Assembly: GCA_050184585.1 (NCBI GenBank)
Contig: JBFXAF010000012.1
Location: forward strand, 1 to 64,000
Length of the DNA: 64,000 bases
Direction of reading: 5' to 3'
Source: JBFXAF01 sp050184585
GTDB taxonomy: Bacteria; Pseudomonadota; Alphaproteobacteria; Rhizobiales; Rhizobiaceae
A program made the position numbers and the translations under genes. The notes under the pieces are model-generated. The model was not told the origin of the DNA, ran no database searches, and was given only the letters and a program-made list of their open reading frames with translations. The stretch's first letter is position 1. Each line of letters starts with the position of its first letter. Positions 25,379 through 34,407 of this stretch are shown piece by piece.

Positions 25379-26350
25379 ATGACCGAAATCCTCGAGACCC
25401 CCAAACTCGTCACCGTGTTCGGCGGCTCGGGTTTTGTCGGCCGGCATGTCGTGCGGGCTCTGGCGAAGCGCGGATACCGCGTGCGGGTCGCCTGCCGCAG
25501 GCCGGACCTCGCCGGCCACCTGCAACCGCTCGGCAACGTCGGCCAGATCCATGCGGTGCAGGCCAACATACGGGTGCGCTGGTCGGTCGACCGCGCGGTC
25601 GAGGGCGCAGACCATGTCGTCAACCTCGTCGGCATCCTGTTCGAGAGCGGGCGCCAGCGTTTCGACGCCGTACAGCATTTCGGCGCACGCGCTGTCGCCG
25701 AGGCGGCGCGGGCGCGCAGGGCGGGGCTCACCCACATGTCGGCGATTGGCGCGCACGCCGGTTCGCCCTCGGTCTACGCGCGCAGCAAGGCGGCGGGCGA
25801 GAAGGCGGTGCTTGAAACGGTCAAGGACGCCGTGGTGCTTCGGCCGTCGATCCAGTTCGGCCCTGAGGACGATTTCTTCAACAAGTTCGCCAACATGGCG
25901 CGCTATTCGCCGGCCCTGCCCCTGATCGGCGGCGGCCGCACGCTGTTTCAACCGGCCTATGTCGGCGACGTGGCCGAAGCCGTGGCGCGCGCCGTCGACG
26001 GAAAGGTGAAGGGCGGCAAGGTCTACGAATTGGGCGGGCCGGCGATCCTGTCGTTCCGGCAGTGCCTCGAACAGATGCTCGAGATCATCGGCCGCAAGCG
26101 GTTGCTGGCGCCGCTTCCCTTCCCGATCGCCTCGCTCATGGGCTCGGTTCTCGGCGTCCTGCCCGGCCACCTGCTCACCGCGGACCAGGTGGCGCTGCTG
26201 AAGACCGACAATGTGGTCTCGAAGGAGGCCGAGAAGGCGGGGCGCACCTTCGCCGGCCTCGGCATTTCGCCGCAGTCGACGGCGGCCATCCTGCCGTCCT
26301 ATCTCTGGCGCTACCGCCCGGCCGGCCAGTTCACGCGGCTGAGCACCTAA
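25379..26350 (+). CDS. Complex I NDUFA9-subunit-like NAD(P)-binding protein
   Basis: The 323-residue extended-SDR protein has the dinucleotide loop FGGSGFVGRHVVRAL and an atypical active site, with YARSKAAGE and RPSIQFGPEDDFFNKFA typical of the NDUFA9-like group found beside or within alphaproteobacterial respiratory complex I. It probably stabilises complex I with a bound nicotinamide nucleotide rather than acting as a sugar epimerase. The ATG lies in AGCCGCCCATG; the ribosome site is weak. It is convergent with uppP, leaving only 11 bases. Confidence 0.82.
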   Translation: MTEILETPKLVTVFGGSGFVGRHVVRALAKRGYRVRVACRRPDLAGHLQPLGNVGQIHAVQANIRVRWSVDRAVEGADHVVNLVGILFESGRQRFDAVQHFGARAVAEAARARRAGLTHMSAIGAHAGSPSVYARSKAAGEKAVLETVKDAVVLRPSIQFGPEDDFFNKFANMARYSPALPLIGGGRTLFQPAYVGDVAEAVARAVDGKVKGGKVYELGGPAILSFRQCLEQMLEIIGRKRLLAPLPFPIASLMGSVLGVLPGHLLTADQVALLKTDNVVSKEAEKAGRTFAGLGISPQSTAAILPSYLWRYRPAGQFTRLST

Positions 26351-26361
26351 CAGGCTAGCGC

Positions 26362-27168
26362 TCAACCCCAGGTCGCCAGGGCCGCGAGACCCGCGCCGCC
26401 GACGATCAGCCGCCACCAGCCGAAGATGGAGAAGCCGCGTCTCGACACGAAGTCGAGCAGGCCTCGCACCACGAACACGCCGGCCACGAAGGCGGCCACG
26501 AAGCCTGTGGCGATGACCGGCAGGTCGGCCGCCGACAGGATGTCGCGGTTCTTGAACAGATCGTAGGCGAAGGCGCCGGCCATGGTCGGCATGGCTAGGA
26601 AGAAGGAAAACTCGGCTGCAGTGCGCTTCTCCACGCCCATCAGCAGCGAGCCGACGATGGTCGCCCCGGAGCGCGAGGTGCCGGGTATCATCGCCAGGCA
26701 CTGGACCAGGCCGATCGAGAGGCAAAGCCCGATCGGCAGATCCATCACGTCGTGGTAGCGCGGCTTCAGCGCCATGCGGTCGACGACCAGGAGCACGATT
26801 CCGCCGAGAATCAGCATGACGCAGATCAGCCGAGGCGTCTCGAACAGCACCGTCTTGATGAAATCGTGCGCCAGGGCGCCGATGATCGCCGCCGGCAGGA
26901 AGGCGACGAGGATGCCCAGAACGAAACGCTGCGTGCGCCGATCCCTCGGCAGGTCGACGAGGATCCTGAGGAGGCGCGCCGAATAGACGGTGAGGATAGC
27001 CAGGATCGCTCCGAGCTGGATCAGGACCTCGAAAGCCTTGCCCGTCGATTCGAAGCCCAGGAAATGCCCGGCGAGCAGGATGTGCCCGGTGGAGGAGACC
27101 GGGATGAACTCGGTCAGACCCTCGAGGAGACCGAGCAGCAGGGCTTCAACGATGGTCTGCTCGCCCAT
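26362..27168 (-). CDS. uppP: Undecaprenyl-diphosphate phosphatase
   Basis: The 268-residue polytopic protein has the two BacA/UppP active-site segments EGLTEFIPVSSTGHI and PGTSRSGATIVGSL. It dephosphorylates undecaprenyl diphosphate to recycle the lipid carrier for peptidoglycan and surface polysaccharides, and can confer bacitracin resistance. Length and topology are normal. Confidence 0.95.
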   Translation of the reverse strand: MGEQTIVEALLLGLLEGLTEFIPVSSTGHILLAGHFLGFESTGKAFEVLIQLGAILAILTVYSARLLRILVDLPRDRRTQRFVLGILVAFLPAAIIGALAHDFIKTVLFETPRLICVMLILGGIVLLVVDRMALKPRYHDVMDLPIGLCLSIGLVQCLAMIPGTSRSGATIVGSLLMGVEKRTAAEFSFFLAMPTMAGAFAYDLFKNRDILSAADLPVIATGFVAAFVAGVFVVRGLLDFVSRRGFSIFGWWRLIVGGAGLAALATWG

Positions 27169-27306
27169 GCCACTCCACCTGCCGCTTGCTTGTCATCGCC
27201 GGTCCGCAACCGTATAGGACGGTCGCCCCGGCGGCCTGAATCGGGTGGCGCCAGACTTACCGGCGCAGCCGCCGCAACGCCAGTGGCCGTCGAGACGAAC
27301 GGGACG

Positions 27307-27999
27307 ATGCTGACCCTTTTCCACCACCCGATGTTTGCTTCCTGCCGCTTCGTCCGACTTGCCTTTGGCGAGTATGGCGAGGAGCTGGCGCTGATCGAGG
27401 AAAAGCCGTGGACGCGGCGCAAGGAATTCCTGTCGCTCAACGCCGCCGGGACGATTCCCGTGCTGCTGGCCGAGGGTGACGCCCCTGTCGTCGGCGCGCA
27501 GGTCATCGCCGAATACATCGACGAGACGCGCGGCGCGCTGAAACGCGACAAGCGGCTGATGACCGAGAACCCGCTCGACCGCGCCGAAATCCGCCGTCTC
27601 GTCGACTGGTACCTCGAAAAGACCGACGCCGAGGTAACGCGGGTGCTGGTGCGCGAACGGGTTCTCAAGCCTCTGATGACCAGCCCCGAAGGCGGCGGCC
27701 CGCCCGATTCTGGGGCGATCCGCGCGGCGCGCGCCAACGTCAAGCAGCACCTCAAATACACCAACTGGCTGGCCGGCACGCGCAATTACTTGACCGGCCC
27801 CCGGCTGACCTACGCCGACCTCGCCGCCGCCGCATCGCTCTCGATCCTCGACTATCTCGGGGAAATCCCCTGGGGCGAGTTTCCGGCCGTGCGCGACTGG
27901 TACACGCGGATCAAGTCGCGGCCATCCTTCAGACCCCTGCTGGCTGACAGGGTGCGCGGCCTGTCGCCCGTTTCGCACTATGCGGACCTCGACTTCTGA
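27307..27999 (+). CDS. Glutathione S-transferase family protein
   Basis: The 230-residue protein has a thioredoxin-like half (LTLFHHPMFASCRFVRLAFG, GTIPVLLAEGD, VVGAQVIAEYIDET) and a helical half with LTYADLAAAASLSILDYLGE. Ser/Cys residues near position 12 are candidates for the catalytic residue. It overlaps the start of queG by 20 bases, an arrangement common in this bacterial group, so the two are probably cotranscribed. The ribosome site before the ATG is weak. Confidence 0.85.
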   Translation: MLTLFHHPMFASCRFVRLAFGEYGEELALIEEKPWTRRKEFLSLNAAGTIPVLLAEGDAPVVGAQVIAEYIDETRGALKRDKRLMTENPLDRAEIRRLVDWYLEKTDAEVTRVLVRERVLKPLMTSPEGGGPPDSGAIRAARANVKQHLKYTNWLAGTRNYLTGPRLTYADLAAAASLSILDYLGEIPWGEFPAVRDWYTRIKSRPSFRPLLADRVRGLSPVSHYADLDF

Positions 28000-29161
28000 T
28001 CCGGCAAGGAGCCGCGCGAGGCTGCGGGCTCTGATCGAACGCGAGGCGAGGACGGCCGGGTTCGACGCCGTCGCGGTCACAGCGCCCGACGTGATCCCGC
28101 AAGCCGCCGACCGCCTCGCCACGTTTCTGGGCGCTGGCCGCCACGGATCGATGGCGTGGATGGCCGAAACCGCGGCGCGGCGGTTCAGTCCCAGATCGCT
28201 CTGGCCGGAGGTCCGCTCCGTCATCGTGCTCGCGTCCAACTACGGACCGGAGGCGGATCCGCTCTCGACGCTCGGGCGGAGCGACCGGGCGACGATCTCC
28301 GTCTACGCCCGCAACCGCGACTATCACGACGTCATCAAGGGCCGGTTGAAGCAGGTGGCCCAGAAGCTCGCCTCGACGGCGGGCGAAGACGTCAAGGTCT
28401 TCGTCGACACCGCCCCGGTCATGGAGAAGCCGCTTGCCGAGGCTGCCGGTCTCGGCTGGCAGGGCAAGCACACGAACCTCGTCAGCCGCGACTTCGGTTC
28501 ATGGCTCTTCCTTGGCACCATCTTCACCACCGCCGAAATCGAGCCCGACGCGCCGGCGATCGACAGTTGCGGGTCCTGCCGTGCATGCCTCGACGCCTGC
28601 CCGACTGACGCCTTCCCGGCGCCCTACCAGCTCGATGCACGGCGCTGCATCTCCTACCTGACCATCGAGAACAAGGCTCCGATCCCGCGCGAGTTCCGGG
28701 CGGCCATGGGCAACCGGATCTACGGCTGCGACGACTGCCTCGCAGTATGCCCCTGGAACAAGTTCGCGCGGGTGGCCAGCGAGGCGAAACTGGCCGCCCG
28801 GACGGACCTCGAGGCCCCGCGCCTGTCCCAACTGCTCACCCTGGACGACGCCGGCTTCCGCGCCCTCTTCGCCGGTTCGCCGATCAAGCGGATCGGGCGC
28901 GACCGCTTCCTGCGCAACGTGCTGGTCGCAGCGGGCAATTCGGGCGACCACGCCTTGGGAGAACAGTGCGAGCGCCTGCTCGACGACCCCTCGCCGCTTG
29001 TACGGGGTTCGGCCGTCTGGGCTCTTTCGCTGCTGCGGTCCGCGACCGACTATGCGAGGCTTGCGATTCGGCATCGGGCCGCGGAAACGGACGACGGCGT
29101 GCTCGCGGAATGGGACGCCGCCTTGCGGGAGCGAGCGGCGGAGGCGAGTCTGACGGCATGA
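27980..29161 (+). CDS. queG: Epoxyqueuosine reductase
   Basis: The 393-residue cobalamin- and iron-sulfur enzyme catalyses the last step of queuosine synthesis in tRNA. Visible are the catalytic Asp in VFVDTAPVMEKPLAEAAG, GWQGKHTNLV, two cluster motifs CGSCRACLDACPTDAF and CDDCLAVCPWNKF, and a C-terminal HEAT-like repeat region (ALGEQCERLLDDPSPLVRG). The start overlaps the GST gene; its stop overlaps the next start (ATGA). Confidence 0.93.
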   Translation: MRTSTSDPARSRARLRALIEREARTAGFDAVAVTAPDVIPQAADRLATFLGAGRHGSMAWMAETAARRFSPRSLWPEVRSVIVLASNYGPEADPLSTLGRSDRATISVYARNRDYHDVIKGRLKQVAQKLASTAGEDVKVFVDTAPVMEKPLAEAAGLGWQGKHTNLVSRDFGSWLFLGTIFTTAEIEPDAPAIDSCGSCRACLDACPTDAFPAPYQLDARRCISYLTIENKAPIPREFRAAMGNRIYGCDDCLAVCPWNKFARVASEAKLAARTDLEAPRLSQLLTLDDAGFRALFAGSPIKRIGRDRFLRNVLVAAGNSGDHALGEQCERLLDDPSPLVRGSAVWALSLLRSATDYARLAIRHRAAETDDGVLAEWDAALRERAAEASLTA

Positions 29162-30066
29162 ACCGGCGCTACTTCCTGTTTGGTGCGGGCTATTCGGCGC
29201 GGGGGTTCGCCCGGCTGATCGACGGGCAGGACACGATCGCGGGCACCACCCGGTCCCGGGATCGCTTTCCTTTGCTCGAACGAGCAGGCGTGACGCCACT
29301 GGTCTTCGATGGCGAGATGACGCCCGATCTGGCCGCGATCCTCGCCGAAACCACCCATCTCATCGTGTCGGTCGCGCCGGACGGAGAGGGTGACCCGGTC
29401 CTGCGCGCCGCGCGGCGGACGATCGTCGACGAGATGCCCGCCCTACGCTGGATCGGCTACCTGTCGACGGTCGGGGTCTACGGCGACCACGGCGGCGCAT
29501 GGGTCGACGAGGCGAGTGCCTGCCGCCCGAAGTCGCGGCGTTCAATCGACCGTCTGGCGGCGGAACGCGACTGGCTGGCATTGGGCGAGGAGATCGTCCG
29601 GCCCGTCGCTGTGTTCAGGCTGTCCGGCATCTACGGACCCGGCCGCAACGCCTTCGTCAATCTCCGGAACGGCACCGCGAAACGGCTGGTCAAGGCCGGC
29701 CAGGTCTTCAACCGCATCCATGTCGACGACATCGCCGGGGCGCTGAGACATTCGGCCGAGGCCGACATGGGCGGCATCTTCAACGTCACCGATAACGAAC
29801 CCGCGCCGCCGCAGGACGTGGTGGCCCATGCCGCGGCCATCATGGGCGTCGCGCCGCCGCCGGAGACGCCGTTCGATACGGCAGAGCTGACGCCGATGGC
29901 CCGGTCCTTCTATGGCGAGAACAAGCGCGTCTCGAACCGCGCGCTGCGCGCCACGGGATATGCTTTTGTGCGCCCGGACTATCGGTCGGGGCTCGAAGCG
30001 ATGTGGGCCGGCGGATCATGGGCCGGCGAAGCCACTGACATGCGCGCGCCGATCCGCAAGGATTGA
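29158..30066 (+). CDS. NAD(P)-binding SDR-type protein (YeeZ-like)
   Basis: The 302-residue protein has an N-terminal Rossmann motif FGAGYSARGFARLI and extended-SDR features (YLSTVGVYGDHGG, RLSGIYGPGRN, NRIHVDDIAGAL). The active-site Tyr-x-x-x-Lys is not obvious (SRRSIDRLAAE), so catalysis is uncertain. Homologues are encoded next to queG-GST in relatives. It is translationally coupled to queG by an ATGA overlap. Confidence 0.82.
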   Translation: MNRRYFLFGAGYSARGFARLIDGQDTIAGTTRSRDRFPLLERAGVTPLVFDGEMTPDLAAILAETTHLIVSVAPDGEGDPVLRAARRTIVDEMPALRWIGYLSTVGVYGDHGGAWVDEASACRPKSRRSIDRLAAERDWLALGEEIVRPVAVFRLSGIYGPGRNAFVNLRNGTAKRLVKAGQVFNRIHVDDIAGALRHSAEADMGGIFNVTDNEPAPPQDVVAHAAAIMGVAPPPETPFDTAELTPMARSFYGENKRVSNRALRATGYAFVRPDYRSGLEAMWAGGSWAGEATDMRAPIRKD

Positions 30067-30112
30067 CGCCAGCGCCCGCGCGTGCCGACATGGCGCGCGG
30101 AGGATCGCCTTG

Positions 30113-31144
30113 GTGCGGGAACTCGACGCCAACGCATGCATCGCCGTCGCCGGAGCGGGCAGCGTCGGCGGCCATGTCGGTGGTTGCCTGGCGCTGGCCG
30201 GACGACATGTGACGCTGCTCGCACGGGCGCATCTCTCCGAAGCGGTGAACCGCCAGGGGCTCCTCGTCGGCGATCTCGGCGGCGGGCAGCGGCGGCTGGA
30301 CCACGGGGCAATTGGCGCGTCGACCGATCCCGCGCAGGCGCTTTTCGACGCGGCGCTGGTCCTGGTCACCGTCAAGAGCGGCGACACCGAGACGATCGGT
30401 CGCCAGATCGCCACCCATGCGCCCACGGACGCGATCGTCGTCAGTCTGCAGAATGGCGTGTCGAACCCCGACCATTTGCGCGCGCTCGTCGGCCCGCGCC
30501 GGGTGGTCGCAGGCATGGTGCCGTTCAACGTGGTGCAGGACCGCGCCGTCGGCGCACCGCTGTTCCGCCGGACGACCAGCGGCGGCGTGCTGGTCGAAGC
30601 GGGCGTGCCGGGCCTGCGCGGCCTGCTCGACGTGGAAGGCCTGTCCGTCGAGGAGCATGGGGCGATGCCGGCCGTGCTCTGGGGCAAACTGCTGCTCAAC
30701 CTGAACAATGCACTGAACGGCCTGTCGGGCCTGCCGCTCGCGGCTCAGCTCGCCGACCGGCGATGGCGGCGCGTGCTGGCCATGCAGATCGGCGAAGCGC
30801 TGGCCGCGATGAAGGCAGCGGGCATCCGGCCGGCCAGGATCGGTGCGCTCAGGCCCTCGCTGTTGCCGTTCCTTCTCAGGCTGCCTGACGGCGTCTTTCG
30901 GGTGCTCGCGCGGCGGATGCTGACCGTCGACGCCGAGGCGCGGTCATCGACCTATGACGATCTGGAACGCCGCAGGGCGACCGAGATCGACGCTTTCCAG
31001 GGCGAGATCGCGCGGCTGGCGGAAGCAACCGGCACGCAAGCTCCACTGACGGCGGCAATCCTGTCGGCCGTTCGCGACGCGGAAGCGGCAGGTCGGGGTT
31101 CGCCCCGCCTGCCGCCGGAAACGTTCGACGCGCTGCTGCGCTGA
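30113..31144 (+). CDS. Ketopantoate reductase family protein (PanE/ApbA type)
   Basis: The 343-residue protein carries IAVAGAGSVGGHVGGCLALA (NADP-binding loop), LQNGVSN, and LWGKLLLNLNNALNGL with the catalytic Lys and Asn of ketopantoate reductases, plus STYDDLERRRATEID near the end. It should reduce 2-dehydropantoate to pantoate for coenzyme A, or a related 2-oxo acid. The start is GTG 30113, chosen because GGAGGA (30099-30104) is 8 bases away; TTG 30110 is adjacent. It is convergent with the DJ-1/PfpI gene. Confidence 0.85.
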   Translation: MRELDANACIAVAGAGSVGGHVGGCLALAGRHVTLLARAHLSEAVNRQGLLVGDLGGGQRRLDHGAIGASTDPAQALFDAALVLVTVKSGDTETIGRQIATHAPTDAIVVSLQNGVSNPDHLRALVGPRRVVAGMVPFNVVQDRAVGAPLFRRTTSGGVLVEAGVPGLRGLLDVEGLSVEEHGAMPAVLWGKLLLNLNNALNGLSGLPLAAQLADRRWRRVLAMQIGEALAAMKAAGIRPARIGALRPSLLPFLLRLPDGVFRVLARRMLTVDAEARSSTYDDLERRRATEIDAFQGEIARLAEATGTQAPLTAAILSAVRDAEAAGRGSPRLPPETFDALLR

Positions 31145-31147
31145 CCG

Positions 31148-31774
31148 TCAGGCCGCCTTGCGCTGCGAGCGGTCTTCCTTGAGCGCTTCTCCGTGGCGGA
31201 TCTCGGTGCCGAGCACCTTGATGCATTCGCGCATGAAGTTCGACAGCCCCGGCCAGCCCTTCGCCGACACGATGTTGCCGTCGACATGGGCGCCCGTCGG
31301 CGGCACGTCGATGTACTTGCCGCCGGCGAGCGTCACCTCCGGCTCGCAATATTGGAGCGCGGCGACCTCGCGTCCGCGCACGACGCCGTCGACCGCGATG
31401 AGAATCTGCACGCCGTGGCAGATGGTGAAGATCGGCTTGCCCGTCTCGTGGAAGTGGCGCACGAACGCCTGCACCCGCTTGTCGATGCGAATGTACTCCG
31501 GCCCGCGCCCGCCGGCACAGTAGACCGCGTCGTACTCCTCGGGCTTCACGTCAGAGAAGGTCTTGTTGACGTAGTAGTCGTGGCCGAGCTTCTCGGTGTA
31601 GGTCTGCTGGCCCTCGAAGTCGTGCAGCGAGGTCTTGATCAGCTCGCCCGCCTTCTTGTCGGGACAGACGACGTGGACGGTGTGACCGACCGCGTGCATG
31701 GCCTGCTCGAACACGAAGATCTCGTACTCCTCGCTGAACTCGCCGACCAGCATCAGGATTTTCTTGCCGGGCAT
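31148..31774 (-). CDS. DJ-1/PfpI family protein
   Basis: The 208-residue class-I glutamine-amidotransferase-like protein has the nucleophile elbow FTICHGVQILI with its reactive Cys, preceded by YCAGGRGPEYIR. Related proteins act as glyoxalases/deglycases, chaperones or isocyanide hydratases; the activity here is unassigned. The ATG at 31774 is fixed by GGGAGGAG 6 bases upstream, and a perfect 19-bp palindrome lies just ahead of that. Confidence 0.85.
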   Translation of the reverse strand: MPGKKILMLVGEFSEEYEIFVFEQAMHAVGHTVHVVCPDKKAGELIKTSLHDFEGQQTYTEKLGHDYYVNKTFSDVKPEEYDAVYCAGGRGPEYIRIDKRVQAFVRHFHETGKPIFTICHGVQILIAVDGVVRGREVAALQYCEPEVTLAGGKYIDVPPTGAHVDGNIVSAKGWPGLSNFMRECIKVLGTEIRHGEALKEDRSQRKAA

Positions 31775-31791
31775 TCTTGGCTCCTCCCATA

Positions 31792-31810
31792 TATTTCGAC
31801 ACTCGAAATA
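31792..31810. promoter_or_regulatory. Perfect 19-bp operator-like palindrome upstream of the DJ-1/PfpI gene
   Basis: TATTTCGA-CAC-TCGAAATA has perfect 8-base arms around a 3-base centre and ends 18 bases from the start codon, directly before the ribosome site. Its size and position fit a repressor operator. No regulator is adjacent. Confidence 0.5.
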
Positions 31811-31888
31811 ATGGCGCATACTACGCTGGCGGGCGACGGTTGGGAAGACTGGTCCTACCAGATTTGCGCATCCGCCGGTTGCGGTCTT

Positions 31889-32623
31889 TCAGCCGCGCGC
31901 CTGGGCCTCGATCATGGTGATCTTCTGCCAGATCTTGCGCGAGAGGTTGGAACCCAGCTCCTCGACGTCGTTGACCGCCTCGACGACCACTTCATCGTTG
32001 ACCGACTGGGCGAAGAGCGCTGCGAGCTTGCCGGTGATCGACAGCATTTCCGAGCAGTAGTCGAGATAGCGCGCGAGGTCGGCCGGGTCGGTGATTCGCA
32101 TCGGCGAGTGTTCGGTCGTGCGGTAGGTCGAGGCGAGCGCGGCCGGGTCCTTGGTGAGCTGGTGCATGTCGATGACATGGATCAGCGAGCGCAAGCCATG
32201 GAGCTCCCGGAAGACCCGCTTGCGCTTGATGCGTTCCTCCGCGCGAACCAGGGCAAGGAAGCCGAGGCCGACGAGCAAGATCGTGTTGAGCGAAGCCTCG
32301 ATGCCCTGCACCGATTCGGCGATGCCGCCGCCTTCCGCGATACGGTCGATAGGCAGCACCGTCCCGACGAAGATGAAGATGGCCGCGCCTGCGACGATCA
32401 CGGTCGCGATGACGCCGCGCAGCCACCAGATCGGCGCCTCCAGCGCCCGCGCCGAGAGCGAGAGGTCGTAGGCCAGCGAAACGAGCTCGGCGGCGACCCT
32501 GCTGAGGCCCGAAGCAGCGAAACGGTCCGCGACCCGCTGCTCGAGCGCCTTGGCGGTGTCGATAATCAGCCGCGGGTCGAGGCTGCGGTAGGGCGACACG
32601 ATCTGGTCGTGGGCCTCGTTCAT
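31889..32623 (-). CDS. Membrane protein of unknown function
   Basis: The 244-residue protein has a hydrophilic N-terminal third, two hydrophobic helices (near 64-90 VIATVIVAGAAIFIFVGTVL, and 113-130 TILLVGLGFLALV) and a charged, helical C-terminal half ending in a coiled-coil-like VNDVEELGSNLSRKIWQKIT. No family is recognised. It lies 7 bases after a DUF805 gene and is probably part of that operon. It may be a membrane-anchored helical regulator, but no function is assigned. Confidence 0.7.
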   Translation of the reverse strand: MNEAHDQIVSPYRSLDPRLIIDTAKALEQRVADRFAASGLSRVAAELVSLAYDLSLSARALEAPIWWLRGVIATVIVAGAAIFIFVGTVLPIDRIAEGGGIAESVQGIEASLNTILLVGLGFLALVRAEERIKRKRVFRELHGLRSLIHVIDMHQLTKDPAALASTYRTTEHSPMRITDPADLARYLDYCSEMLSITGKLAALFAQSVNDEVVVEAVNDVEELGSNLSRKIWQKITMIEAQARG

Positions 32624-32630
32624 CGCGGCT

Positions 32631-32996
32631 TCACGCCGGCGCGTCGGAGCGTGGCCCGTAGCGGTTCGGGCCGGGGTCGCCCTTGATGAAGGACAGGCCG
32701 ATGACGAGAATGTACCCGACAATGAAAGCCGCCAGCGCGAATGCCGTCGGCTTGCCGAAGTCATGGAGGCGCTTGGCCGTGAGTGCGAAGTTCGACCACG
32801 CGCCGATGAACGCGGAGGCCATGAACAACATGGCCAGCGTCTGGCTCGCCCCGCTGCCCTCCTCAGCCATCGCGAAGCGATAGAGCAGAAAGATCTGCGT
32901 GAGCCAGACGAACGTGCTGCCGAGGAAGTAGGCAGCCCGTCCGATGCGTCCGGAAAGCTTGAAGAACAGCCAGAAATAATCCGGACTGTCAGCCAA
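32631..32996 (-). CDS. DUF805-like membrane protein (second copy)
   Basis: The assigned product of 121 residues begins at TTG, overlapping the stop of the preceding DUF805 gene by 8 bases. It contains FKLSGRIGRAAYFLGSTFVW, ALTAKRLHDFGKPTAFAL and the end GPNRYGPRSD, all DUF805 landmarks, with four hydrophobic helices. DUF805 proteins are small inner-membrane proteins of unknown role. The longer open frame to 33125 overlaps the first copy out of frame and is not credible. Confidence 0.72.
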   Translation of the reverse strand: MADSPDYFWLFFKLSGRIGRAAYFLGSTFVWLTQIFLLYRFAMAEEGSGASQTLAMLFMASAFIGAWSNFALTAKRLHDFGKPTAFALAAFIVGYILVIGLSFIKGDPGPNRYGPRSDAPA

Positions 32997-33345
32997 GCGG
33001 ATCAGGTCCGAAACGATTGGGGCCTCGCGTACCCTCGAGGATGCCGCACTCGACGAGCAGCCAGATCGGGCCGACCAGCGGGACCAGGATGATGAGCGAC
33101 CACCAGCCCGACTTGTCGCGGTCATGCCAGCGCTTGGCGTAGAGGGCCAGGCCGAACCAGATCGAGGCGATCGCGAAGACGGTATAGAAGATACCGTAGG
33201 GGACCTCTGGCGAGTAGGTGATGCCGAGCAGGTTGTCGATCAGGATCGCGACGATGCCTACGGCGAACAGCACGCCGACGCCAGCCCAGAACTTCGCCCG
33301 GTTGATGCGGCCCTCGAAGCTCAGAAACAGATTCTTCCAGTCCAT
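32989..33345 (-). CDS. DUF805 membrane protein (first copy)
   Basis: The 118-residue protein shows FLSFEGRINRAKFWAGVGVL, LYAKRWHDRDKSGWWSL and the C-terminal GTRGPNRFGPDPLG typical of DUF805. Three to four membrane helices are predicted. ATG 33345 is chosen over an upstream in-frame alternative because the DUF805 N-terminus (MDWKNLFLSFEGRINR) starts there and GAGGGGGCA precedes it. Together with the second copy and the adjacent membrane gene it forms a three-gene unit downstream of dapD. Confidence 0.85.
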   Translation of the reverse strand: MDWKNLFLSFEGRINRAKFWAGVGVLFAVGIVAILIDNLLGITYSPEVPYGIFYTVFAIASIWFGLALYAKRWHDRDKSGWWSLIILVPLVGPIWLLVECGILEGTRGPNRFGPDPLG

Positions 33346-33415
33346 GTGTGCCCCCTCGTTGGGAATCGCGGATGGTGCCCGCGTCACATGACGTTGCGTC
33401 CTAATTGTGGAAATA

Positions 33416-34270
33416 TCAATCTCTGAGCAGTTCGTTGATCGAGGTTTTCGACCGCGTCTTCTCGTCGACGCGCTTGACGATCACCGCGCAGTAGAGGCCC
33501 GGACCGGCCCTGCCGTCGGGCAGAGGCTTGCCGGGCATCGAACCCGCGACCACCACCGACCCCGCCGGCACCTCGCCGTAGAACACTTCGCCCGTCTCGC
33601 GGTCGACGATCTTGGTCGACTGGCCGATGAAGACGCCCATGCCGAGCACCGATCCGGCGCGCACGATGCAGCCCTCGACGACTTCCGAGCGCGCGCCGAT
33701 GAAGCAGTTGTCCTCGATGATGGTCGGGCCTGCCTGCATCGGCTCCAGCACGCCGCCGATGCCGACGCCGCCCGAAAGGTGCACGTTCTTGCCGATCTGC
33801 GCGCAGGAGCCGACCGTCACCCAGGTGTCCACCATCGTGCCCGTATCGACATAGGCGCCGAGGTTGACGAAGGACGGCATCAGGATCGCGCCCGGGGCGA
33901 TGTAGGCGGAGCGGCGCACGATGCAGTTCGGCACGGCGCGGAAGCCGGCCTTCTCGAAATCGACCGCACCCCAGCCCTCGAACTTGGACGGCACCTTGTC
34001 CCACCATGCCGAACCGCCCGGCCCGCCGTCGATGATACCCATCGGGTTGAGGCGGAACGACAGCAGCACGGCCTTCTTCAGCCACTGGTTGACGCCCCAT
34101 CTGCCGTCGGCCTGACGCTCGGCGACCCGGACCGCGCCGCGATCGAGCAGATTGAGCGCCTCCTCGACGGCCTCGCGCACCGCGCCGCGCGTCGCCACGG
34201 AGACGCCCTCGCGCTCGTCGAAGGCCTTGTCGATGGTGGCGGCAAGGCCGGCAAGATCGTGATTCGCCAT
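33416..34270 (-). CDS. dapD: 2,3,4,5-tetrahydropyridine-2,6-dicarboxylate N-succinyltransferase
   Basis: The 284-residue enzyme of diaminopimelate/lysine synthesis transfers succinyl from succinyl-CoA. Residues 100-240 form a left-handed beta-helix of hexapeptide repeats (IVRRSAYIAPGAILMPSFVN, VGIGGVLEPMQAGPTIIEDN). LNPMGIIDGGPGGSAWWDK is characteristic of DapD. ATG 34270 gives the usual family length; the open frame extends further without support. Confidence 0.94.
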   Translation of the reverse strand: MANHDLAGLAATIDKAFDEREGVSVATRGAVREAVEEALNLLDRGAVRVAERQADGRWGVNQWLKKAVLLSFRLNPMGIIDGGPGGSAWWDKVPSKFEGWGAVDFEKAGFRAVPNCIVRRSAYIAPGAILMPSFVNLGAYVDTGTMVDTWVTVGSCAQIGKNVHLSGGVGIGGVLEPMQAGPTIIEDNCFIGARSEVVEGCIVRAGSVLGMGVFIGQSTKIVDRETGEVFYGEVPAGSVVVAGSMPGKPLPDGRAGPGLYCAVIVKRVDEKTRSKTSINELLRD

Positions 34271-34407
34271 GAAAAAGCGCTCCGCTACACGCCTCGTTAA
34301 TGCCGGCGGCGATAGGCTGTTTTGAAACGGCGCGGACCCTATGTGATGGCTCCACACGGGTCAATTGCGCGATGCGCCACGGGACGGCGCGGGTGGGACG
34401 GGACGAC

